NCBI GenBank assembly: GCA_035280425.1
Contig: DATEFW010000026.1
Coordinates: 14,076 to 78,075, forward strand
DNA length: 64,000 nt
Direction: 5' to 3'
From: QHXW01 sp035280425
Lineage (GTDB): Bacteria > Acidobacteriota > Terriglobia > Bryobacterales > Bryobacteraceae
Shown: positions 1 through 6,771 of the stretch, in pieces
Position numbering within the stretch: the first letter of the stretch is position 1
Layout: every line of letters starts with the position of its first letter
Translations under genes and position numbers: made by a program
Notes under the pieces: model-generated
Told to the model about the DNA's origin: nothing
Seen by the model: only the letters and a program-made list of their open reading frames with translations
Databases searched by the model: none

Positions 1-1
1 C

Positions 2-562
2 CTGAACGCCCGAGCGCAAGCAGTTGGACGAGCATGCACAACGCCGCTGGGCGCTAACTTCGTCTCCGCCGGTTCCAGCATCTGCACTACCCAGGCATGC
101 ACGCAAACGCCAAACTGCGGTTGTCAACTGCAGGCGTATGATGTGCGGTTATGGGGTGATTACAACTATACCTTTGGCAAGAACGACACCGTCGGTTTTT
201 CATTCGGTGTGGACGACTCTACGACAATAGACCACTATTTTGAGGGCGCATACGGCTCTCAATGGGGCCCACCGTACCTCTTCGACATCCACATTTACGG
301 CGACGCGTATAACAAATTTAACACGGCGAGGTCTAAGGCTGTTCTGTGGGGCTATGGTAACACTGGCTGGATCATTGGCGAAGCATTCTACAATGATTCA
401 GATTCAACCGAGGCTAACGACCTTTATAACGCAATGCAGGCCAACCCGGCTCAGACAGTGTTTTATTTGGCGCAGTGGCCACTTAGTCCTGCGAAGACAT
501 GCCCTCTTGTAGACACCGCTCAGCCTTTACTCTACAATTACTACTCGGGTAAGCAATTCTGA
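2..562 (+). CDS. C-terminal part of a secreted glycosidase-like protein (truncated by window edge)
   Basis: The reading frame is open from base 2 to a stop at 562, so the true start lies outside the window. The visible 186 residues begin with a Cys-rich stretch (about six Cys in the first 45 residues) typical of an exported protein. They continue with an aromatic-rich region carrying DIHIYGD and WIIGEAFYND. A D-x-H-x-Y strand followed by an I-G-E strand recalls clan-A TIM-barrel glycoside hydrolases, where such a Glu is the nucleophile; this is an inference from pattern, not a firm family match. The protein ends in YYSGKQF. A shorter GTG start at 143 is possible but would discard the Cys-rich part, whose codons look equally coding. 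No neighbour clarifies the substrate. Confidence 0.5.
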   Translation: MNARAQAVGRACTTPLGANFVSAGSSICTTQACTQTPNCGCQLQAYDVRLWGDYNYTFGKNDTVGFSFGVDDSTTIDHYFEGAYGSQWGPPYLFDIHIYGDAYNKFNTARSKAVLWGYGNTGWIIGEAFYNDSDSTEANDLYNAMQANPAQTVFYLAQWPLSPAKTCPLVDTAQPLLYNYYSGKQF

Positions 563-883
563 ACGACACTCCAGTAATGATCGCCAGGGGTCAAGGGGCT
601 GGCACTTGCTGATCCGGAGTGATGGTCGGATTCTCGGACAACGAACGGACTCTGGGCCCCCTGGCTATATCACGATGGAGACGACAGGCCGAGTAGATGC
701 CATCGTACAGTGGTTGGTTTCGGGTTAGTGGACCGGTTTCGTTCGGCATTATGGCAGGAGGCGCTGACATGAATCACCAAGATTCCAACTCGCACCCAGT
801 TGGTTTACCGACCAGCGGCGCGCCGTCTACATATTGCCTTGTTGGTTCCTGGTTTCGTACGAAAGCAAGTTGCTCAAGCAACA
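563..883. other. Intergenic stretch, one doubtful small ORF
   Basis: This lies between two converging genes. The only coding-like signal is an ATG at 769 preceded by AGGAGG with a 7-base spacer. It opens a 59-codon frame to 948 that runs antisense into the end of the methyltransferase gene. Its product (MNHQDSNSHPVGLP...) has no recognisable motif and is rich in Ser, Thr and Arg, so it is not called as a gene. No strong terminator hairpin was seen. Confidence 0.3.
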
Positions 884-1564
884 TCACTTCACGGCCACCG
901 GCTTTCGAAACCAGAGCCAGAAATATTGGGACCCGGCTCCCGCTGTGAGCTCTACATCAAACCCGGACTCCTCGGCCAACCGGTAAGCATCCACTTCGGA
1001 AACCGGTATGCCAAGCCAGGTGTCAAGGCTCTCGGGACGCAACGACGCGTCTCCCTGCAGTTGGAATTTAAAAAGAGAACCGGGCTTCAGAACGCGAAAT
1101 ACTTCTTGACAGTACGACCGAATAACATCATAGCTGGGAATATGTTGAAACACAATGAACGAAAACGCAAAATCAAAATGTTCGGAGTCCAGCCCTGCGA
1201 GCGAATGTCCGTCCCCCACGATCAGTGTGACGTTGTGCAAATCGCCGAGATTCTTGCGTGCCTGGCAGATCATTTCCTCACTGATATCCACCGCCGTCAC
1301 GTGCTGAAAAATGCGCGCCAGCATGCGCGTCATCCGTCCAACCCCACACCCGATTTCCAGCATCCGGAGGTCCAGCGGAGATCGGTTCCCCCCGCAGATT
1401 CGTGATGCATCGCTCATTACTTCGTTGGCAACATTAATCTCACCTGAACGGAAAAATTCACGATCTTCCCATTGGAACGCAGCATTCTGCACGTAATGAC
1501 GGGCGTTTTCGCGAGCACGTTTGTTCCAATCTTCCCGCATGCGGTCAATCCAATTCTTGTCCAT
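884..1564 (-). CDS. SAM-dependent class I methyltransferase
   Basis: A 226-residue Rossmann-fold methyltransferase. Motif I is LEIGCGVGRMTRML (about residues 70-83), the glycine-rich SAM loop; motif II acidic strand is VTAVDISEEM. A following region has GDGHSL and FDFAFSFIVFQHIP, the usual motif IV position. The N-terminus (MDKNWIDRMREDWNKRARENARHYV) and the FQHIPS element closely match the N-terminal half of the gene at 20461-21762, so the two are paralogues, but this copy lacks the roughly 200-residue C-terminal extension. The acceptor substrate is unknown. It stands alone beside degraded sequence. ATG at 1564 is the natural start because the paralogue aligns from there. Confidence 0.85.
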   Translation of the reverse strand: MDKNWIDRMREDWNKRARENARHYVQNAAFQWEDREFFRSGEINVANEVMSDASRICGGNRSPLDLRMLEIGCGVGRMTRMLARIFQHVTAVDISEEMICQARKNLGDLHNVTLIVGDGHSLAGLDSEHFDFAFSFIVFQHIPSYDVIRSYCQEVFRVLKPGSLFKFQLQGDASLRPESLDTWLGIPVSEVDAYRLAEESGFDVELTAGAGSQYFWLWFRKPVAVK

Positions 1565-1976
1565 TAGTACAACGCTCCGATTAAATCTGGAGAAGCAACA
1601 TTAATCTTATATCACGCAAAATGGTCGTGTGCATTGCGTCCGTGCCGGTCAAACCAGGAGCAGTCACGGATACCGGCGAACTTGATAAGAGCGTTCGGTC
1701 GGATGAAATAAAATGAAAGGGTTTTGCGCGAAAACAACCCGCCAAACGTTTGACGCTGTATTCTGTCGCTTGTAAACTCAGCCTGCAGGCCACGCAAAGG
1801 ACGCATTTCCCGGCGTGGATTGCATCCGTTAAGAGTTTGCGATAAGCGCCGGATGCAAAATAGACCAGCAAACGCCGCGTGAGCGGCGTTTGCGGCGGAG
1901 CAAAACCAGACCGCCGAGCAACTGGTTCCATCAAACATTTCCATAGCATTGTGTTTTATGAACACAGGTGGGAGAC

Positions 1977-2100
1977 GGGACGCGGCGCAAGACGGAGGCA
2001 TTCTCGGAGTTGCAGAGTCATTATCTGTTCGCCGACAAGTTCGGGCGCCCGGGCAAGGGCAACGACAAAGGGAAGGTCGAAGGGTTGGTGGGCTACACAA
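1977..2100 (+). pseudogene. istA: IS21-family transposase (IstA) remnant
   Basis: One frame reads GTRRKTEAF, then SELQSHYLFADKFGRPG, then KGNDKGKVEGLVGYT. The combination SHYLF...FGRPGKGNDKGKVEGLVGY is a signature segment of IS21 IstA transposases, lying near the end of the DDE catalytic domain and including the K-G-x-V-E catalytic glutamate region. Homology fades before 1977 and after about 2100, where the expected RRNFMVP continuation is missing. This leaves roughly 42 codons of a protein that is normally about 500 residues. No IstB partner or terminal inverted repeats were seen. Confidence 0.75.
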
Positions 2101-2119
2101 TCGCCCCGAAAAGCAGTTG

Positions 2120-2300
2120 AGTTAGGAATGGAAGGGGCTGCCATGTCAGCTTCTCCTTGATCTCCTGCGCAGTCCACCCACGGAGGTAGAGGTCGATAAG
2201 GAGCCGCTGTTCCTGCGTTGAGCGCCAGCTGAATTTTCCGAATTTCCCGGTCAAGGTTGTCAAGCGATTTGCGCAGTCGCCGCCGGGCCCCCCGGAGCCG
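2120..2300 (-). pseudogene. Frameshifted helix-turn-helix-like relic
   Basis: On the minus strand one frame gives RRLRKSLDNLDREIRKIQ. After an apparent frameshift near 2225 another gives STQEQRLLIDLYLRGWTAQ followed by EIKEKLTWQP. The second piece resembles a sigma region 4 or transposase helix-turn-helix (acidic helix, G-W-T-A-Q-E-I turn). Neither frame is complete and no start codon or Shine-Dalgarno accompanies it. The assignment rests only on residue pattern, and the parent family cannot be fixed. Confidence 0.3.
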
Positions 2301-2830
2301 GATCCAAAACGCTCGCGCGGCAGTTGCAGTCACTTCTGTGCACCCAGTGGAGCACACCAAGCCGAGCACGTTTTCTCACTCCTCGGATCGAAGGAGTGCG
2401 GGGCGCGCATTCGGAAGGTTGTCGTTTCGTTCCCGTTCTCACGGCCTTTCTGGGCTCCCTTCCTGTGCTGGCGTGATCAGTCGGCCTTGTGCAGAGGAGG
2501 GACAATCAGCCCGTGGACGGCTATCGGCCGCGCACTTTTTGTCGGAGACGAACTGAAGATTCGGCTTGGCGGATGTCGAGTAGAGATCGATGCTCGAATG
2601 AGAAGAGCGACGTGATTCCTGCGGGAACTCGGTCGTTGCCATATACAGGCCCTCGCCCGTGTAGGCTGGGGGAGGCCTCCTAAGGGTTAAGAGGTTTGGG
2701 AAACTGGAAAACTCAGTCACCGTCACTCGGCAATGTTTGCTTTTCAAACTACCGACGCCAGTCTAATAGCCGAAATTTATTTGGGTGAGGTTTCCTCTCC
2801 TCCTCGCCAAAGCGCTTAGTCGTTCGCATT

Positions 2831-4396
2831 TTGCGACAATGTGCGTTCGTGTCCCTGAAGTCTTACCGGTTCGTCGCACAAGCCCTGCTGGCATGTTTAT
2901 TTGCCGTATGTGTGTACCGTGCCTTCACGCAGTCAATCGTGTTCGACGAAGCCCTGACTTGGCAACTGTATATTGCGGGTCCGATCGAAAACATCTTCCA
3001 CTACTTCGATGCGAATCATCATTTCTTGAACACGGTACTCATGCGCCTTTCGACGGGGTTGTTCGGCGTTTCGGAATGGTCGCTCCGTCTTCCCGCGCTC
3101 GCTGGCGCAGCGCTTTACTTCACGGCATGCTATCGCCTGGCACGAGCGGCATTCGGCGATGGTTTTTCCATGCTGCTGGCCGTTGCCGTGGTCACGCTCA
3201 ACCCGTTCGTTCTGGATTTCATGGTGGCAGCCCGCGGTTACGGCCTGGCGCTGGCTCTGTGGATGTACGCGGCCGCCATATTGCTGGACGCGTTCTCGCG
3301 CAGGGCTTTCTTGCCGAAACAGATGGCCACCGCGGGAGCAGCCGTGGCGCTCTCGGTGACCGCCAACCTTGTATTCATCCTGCCCGCCGCTGCCCTCGCG
3401 GGAACCGCTCTTTATTTGATTCGCCGCGGTGGGAGCATCGCCGCGGCGGAAGCACCGCAGAAGATTCCTCAGCCGCCGCCTCGCACGCGGAGCGCGCGTA
3501 CGAAGAAAAAATCTGCCGCGGCTCTTTCTCCGCGCAAGTCCGGGTTTCCACGATGGGCCGGGTTCGTATTGCCGATCGCCCTCATTGGGCTGTTATTTTT
3601 CAATCTGGCGCCGTTCGAGAGTATGCGTTCCAAGGATTTTTACACCGGCGCCGCGAGCATTTCCCAGAGCCTTCGCAGTCTGGCCGCGTCCTCGCTCGCG
3701 CACTCGGGACCATTGCGCAACCAGCCCTGGGTGCGCCGTTGGAGTGACCTCGTCGCGCTCGCGATCGCACCTCTCGCTGTCGCCGCCGGGCTCGTCATCG
3801 GAACCCTTCGCCGCAACGTTTTGCTGATCGTGGTATCGGTGGCCGTCGTGTTTTCCGCCGCCGGTTGCCTGGCTCTACGCCTCTTGCTCAACTGGCCGTA
3901 TCCAGAAGACCGCACCGGCCTGTACTTCCTGCCGCTCACGTCACTGGTGCTTGTGGGCCTCGCGTATTGCTTGCAAGCCGATAAGCGACCGCTCAAGCTA
4001 GTGTCATTTGCGCTTTACGCTTTGAGCGCCGTTTTCGTCGTGCATTTCGCCACCGAATTCAACACACGCAAATTCCTCGTCTGGGAGTATGACGCCGACA
4101 CGCGCTCGATGGGTGAATACATTGCCGCCCACCGCCCGGCCAACCAGCCGGTTGTGCGCATCGGCGGCTCGTGGCAGTTGCAGGAGTCGCTTTCGTTTTA
4201 CATGAACCTGCGAAACTGGTCTTGGATGGAACTTAGGAGAGAAACGCCGGTTGCTGGATCGGACTACTACGCGCTCATCCCGCAAGACCGCACCGCGGTC
4301 GAAAAAAGGCTCGGACTTCACGACGTTTATCGCGGCCCGGTTTCGGGAAGCGTGCTGGCCCAGCCTATCGTTGCACCGCCCCCGCCCGCCCCATGA
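2831..4396 (+). CDS. GT-C type membrane glycosyltransferase (PMT/ArnT-like)
   Basis: About 520 residues with many hydrophobic segments. The first transmembrane helix is followed by an extracytoplasmic loop with FDEALTW, matching the D-E dyad that in PMT/ArnT/RgtA-like polyprenyl-phosphate-sugar transferases contributes the catalytic base. NHHFLNTVLMRL follows, as is usual in this family. Around residues 205-240 a positively charged cytoplasmic loop (RTRSARTKKKSAAAL) interrupts the helices, and a soluble C-terminal tail of about 100 residues follows. The start is uncertain: TTG at 2831 or GTG at 2849, neither with a good Shine-Dalgarno. The last 32 bases overlap the convergent D-threonine-aldolase-like gene. 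Likely role: transfer of a lipid-linked sugar to a surface glycan or protein; the acceptor is not inferable. Confidence 0.75.
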   Translation: MRQCAFVSLKSYRFVAQALLACLFAVCVYRAFTQSIVFDEALTWQLYIAGPIENIFHYFDANHHFLNTVLMRLSTGLFGVSEWSLRLPALAGAALYFTACYRLARAAFGDGFSMLLAVAVVTLNPFVLDFMVAARGYGLALALWMYAAAILLDAFSRRAFLPKQMATAGAAVALSVTANLVFILPAAALAGTALYLIRRGGSIAAAEAPQKIPQPPPRTRSARTKKKSAAALSPRKSGFPRWAGFVLPIALIGLLFFNLAPFESMRSKDFYTGAASISQSLRSLAASSLAHSGPLRNQPWVRRWSDLVALAIAPLAVAAGLVIGTLRRNVLLIVVSVAVVFSAAGCLALRLLLNWPYPEDRTGLYFLPLTSLVLVGLAYCLQADKRPLKLVSFALYALSAVFVVHFATEFNTRKFLVWEYDADTRSMGEYIAAHRPANQPVVRIGGSWQLQESLSFYMNLRNWSWMELRRETPVAGSDYYALIPQDRTAVEKRLGLHDVYRGPVSGSVLAQPIVAPPPPAP

Positions 4397-5594
4397 TCGG
4401 CCACACATCCACGATATTTTCACCGCGCGCCACATAGATGCGGTCGTAGACATTGACGCTGGTGTCCAGGTTCGAAGGATAAATCTCGACACGGTCTGCC
4501 AGCTTCAAGTCGCGGTCGCCGTCGTTCCAAAGCAGCATGCCGTACTCGGCGCCCCCGCTTTTGATCTTCACGCCGGGCGCGCCCTTCACTTCATCGGTCT
4601 CGCGCAGCAAGGCTTTGTTTCCGTAATCCACCGCGCACTGGTTCGGACGCGTCTTGCTGATCACCGTCGTCATCACGCTCAGCGCCGGCTCGAAATCACT
4701 GTACACGCTCTCGTCGTTTTTGCCGCCGATCCTGCGGTACAGCGTGTCCATGAAAATATACGAGCCTGCCTGCAACTCCGTTAGATGGTTTTCCGTGTCT
4801 ATGTTGTAAGTCCCGGTCGAGCCACCCGTGATGATTTCAACCGGCAGTCCGGATTTCCGGCACAACTCCACCGTTTCGAGCATGGCCGCTACATCGTCGG
4901 TCGACTTCTTTTTTCGCGCTTCCCAGCCGTGCGTATGGGACGCTCCGCCCGAGTAGCCCATGATGCCCACCAGCTTCAGGTGCTTTGATTGATCGACTTT
5001 TTGCGCCAGCCGCAATGCCGTCTCGCCAGGCTGGCACCCTTGACGCTCAAGCCCCGCGAAGACATCCACGATCACATTCATCTTCGCGTGCGCCGGTGCG
5101 AGCGCTTCTTCGAGCGCGTCGACCGTGATCGGATCGTCGAGCACTCCCGTAAAGGTCGGCTCCCGCTTCACCAGCGCGACCGTGCGCGCCACCTGGCTGC
5201 GGCCCGCGGGCTGGCACGTGTGCAGCACGCCCTTCACCCCCGCGTTGACCATCAGCTCGCATTCCGCGGTCGTCGCGCAGCAGACGCCGGTCGCTCCCAG
5301 CGCGAGCTGCCGTTTGCTGATATCGACGCACTTGTGGATCTTCACATGTGCGCGCAGCTTGAGCCCCGTCGCTTTATTGTGCGCCGCCATGGTGTTGAGA
5401 TTCTTTTCAAAAAGCGCTTCATCGAGGATCAGCGCCGGCGTGCCCAGATCCTCTTTCGTGAGGCCGTGAAAATCACGCCGTGCGATCCGTGCTTCGATTT
5501 CGCTGTAATGGAATTCGCTCCGGGCTGCGCGGGCACCGCGGGTCAGAAAGGCGCCCGCCGCACCGGCCGCCAGAAAACTTCTACGAGAAGTCAT
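4365..5594 (-). CDS. Tat-exported D-threonine aldolase / D-serine dehydratase-like PLP enzyme
   Basis: A 409-residue fold-type III (alanine-racemase-like) PLP enzyme. The N-terminus MTSRRSFLAAGAAGAFL is a classic Tat signal (S-R-R-S-F-L) ending near ARA, so the product should be exported. LRAHVKIHKCVDISKRQL contains the K that would bind PLP. EIITGGSTGTYNID matches the phosphate-binding Gly/Ser loop, and the C-terminal region supplies the conserved metal-binding segment of the DSD1 family. Family members cleave D-threonine to glycine and acetaldehyde, or deaminate D-serine, with a divalent metal. Substrate choice here is unknown. It converges on and overlaps the 3' end of the membrane glycosyltransferase gene. 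Confidence 0.82.
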   Translation of the reverse strand: MTSRRSFLAAGAAGAFLTRGARAARSEFHYSEIEARIARRDFHGLTKEDLGTPALILDEALFEKNLNTMAAHNKATGLKLRAHVKIHKCVDISKRQLALGATGVCCATTAECELMVNAGVKGVLHTCQPAGRSQVARTVALVKREPTFTGVLDDPITVDALEEALAPAHAKMNVIVDVFAGLERQGCQPGETALRLAQKVDQSKHLKLVGIMGYSGGASHTHGWEARKKKSTDDVAAMLETVELCRKSGLPVEIITGGSTGTYNIDTENHLTELQAGSYIFMDTLYRRIGGKNDESVYSDFEPALSVMTTVISKTRPNQCAVDYGNKALLRETDEVKGAPGVKIKSGGAEYGMLLWNDGDRDLKLADRVEIYPSNLDTSVNVYDRIYVARGENIVDVWPIMGRAGAVQR

Positions 5595-5693
5595 GTCACA
5601 CCTCCTGCGACGTTCCCGAAAGTATACACCTCCCTGCGCTTCGTGGCGTCAAAAGAACGTGCTGAACATCCCGCGTTTTCCCAGTTGCGCGCT

Positions 5694-6050
5694 CTACTGG
5701 GTTTCCGGCGCCTGCGGCTCCAGAATCGCCGCCAGAAGCTCCCTTGCTTCCGCTTCACGGTCTCGCGGGACCTGCACCTGGACTTCCTTGTGCAGAAACG
5801 GATCGATGTCCTGAACCAGTGTGGCAATGCTACCCAAAATGAAGAAGGGAATTTCGGAATCTTCAAGGATCCCCTTCGCCAGTGCAAGCTGGATTTGATC
5901 GTGGGTTTTGAGCACCACCACCAGGTCTAGATTCGGATCGAAGCGGCTGGGCGGGTCAGGCGGGGGCGAACCGTTCAGTAAACGGACGCGGCAGTCCGCG
6001 CATTCGGTGAAACCTTCGCGGTATTCGGCCTTGCATTTTGGGCAGTACAC
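5694..6050 (-). CDS. Zinc-ribbon plus DUF2007 small protein
   Basis: A 118-residue protein that starts with a zinc ribbon: YCPKCKAEYREGFTECADC (two C-x2-C pairs). It continues with a DUF2007-type domain (DLVVVLKTHDQIQLALAKGI...VPRDREAEARELLAAI). DUF2007 is a small ferredoxin-like fold annotated as a putative signal-transducing or PII-like protein. The start is decided by the ribosome-binding site: GTG at 6050 has AGGAGA six bases upstream, whereas the TTG at 6068 lies upstream of that site and would place it inside the coding region. It appears monocistronic; no partner is evident. Confidence 0.75.
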   Translation of the reverse strand: MYCPKCKAEYREGFTECADCRVRLLNGSPPPDPPSRFDPNLDLVVVLKTHDQIQLALAKGILEDSEIPFFILGSIATLVQDIDPFLHKEVQVQVPRDREAEARELLAAILEPQAPETQ

Positions 6051-6399
6051 AGCAGATCTCCTGCCCAAGTGTATCGCGACCCTGATTCATCCGACACTGC
6101 AATCCTTCGCCGGGAATGAGACTCGGCGCCTCCGGCCCGGGCTCCAGTACGGTCGTATTGTGTTGGTGCGTTGAGAAGACATGATCGACTCGGGCTACGG
6201 AATTAACTCCGGAATGTCTTACGGAACGTGAATGCGACGCAGTCGTGGCTCTGTTGTTGGATGGAAGCCTTTCACGGACTCGCGCCGGGGCGCAGCGCTT
6301 CATGAGTCATTCGGCGGTTAATGCCCTTGCGAACAGCAAGGTATTAGTGAAAATAGCCGGCGAGTGGACTCGGTGCTTCGGCGGGTCCATTCCTCGCGA
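6051..6399. other. Intergenic region, nothing recognisable
   Basis: These 349 bases contain only short overlapping frames with Arg/Ser/Pro-rich translations. No tRNA, strong hairpin or promoter pair was recognised. The left end must hold the promoter of the DUF2007 gene. The right end may be the eroded 5' portion of the dioxygenase pseudogene that becomes recognisable from about 6400. Confidence 0.4.
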
Positions 6400-6761
6400 C
6401 ACTCTTTGAAAATCGGGATCTACCAATTGGCTTGTGGCCTGCTGCCCCGCCCCTTCGTCGGCGCTGTCCGGTGTGATTGCACTGTGTGTGCGCATCGATG
6501 CCTCCCATGCGTGACAATGCGCCGCTGCGGGTTGTGCCGGGCTCGCACGCCGCTGGAGTCCTAATTGATTGGGAAGTGATGGATCACCTCGCGAGACACG
6601 AATCCGTCGCGTGTCTGTCACCGCAGGGGCGGCGTAATCGCGATGCGGCTTCTGATACACGCCTCATCAAAGTACGAAGCGCGGCCTGCCGCCCGGTGTT
6701 GCACATAGAATTTGCTGATTCGCTCGTAATGGAAGGCGGCATCAAGTTGGCCGTGGCGTGA
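6400..6761 (+). pseudogene. Phytanoyl-CoA dioxygenase (PhyH)-like pseudogene
   Basis: Pieces of a PhyH-family Fe(II)/2-oxoglutarate dioxygenase appear in order but in different frames. A frame around 6425 gives NWLVACCPA, in place of the usual N-W-x-V-x-W-H-Q-D metal motif, then GVIALCVRIDASHA and a stop. A second frame gives RDNAPLRVVPGSHAAGVL (from about 6510). A third gives GVIAMRLLIHASSKYEARP with the HASS iron-ligand motif (from about 6629). The last returns to the second frame with VLHIEFADSLVMEGGIKLAV up to the stop at 6761. At least three frameshifts and loss of the H-x-D ligands make it non-functional. The 5' part is missing or unrecognisable. Confidence 0.75.
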
Positions 6762-6771
6762 ACTCAGTTCC

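Larger units (their letters stand above)
1565..2830. other. Gene-poor scrapyard with mobile-element and coding relics
   Basis: This 1.27-kb stretch holds no intact gene. Frames longer than 60 codons overlap in several registers and give Arg/Pro/Ser-rich translations without domains. Two short segments do look like remains of genes: an IS21-type transposase piece at 1977-2100 on the plus strand and a frameshifted helix-turn-helix-like piece at about 2120-2300 on the minus strand, each listed separately. The last 300 bases before the membrane glycosyltransferase presumably carry its promoter, but no confident -35/-10 pair was found. Confidence 0.55.

Noticed and set aside
769..948. 59-codon frame with a good AGGAGG site
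   Set aside because: Composition is shadow-like and it runs antisense into a conserved methyltransferase.
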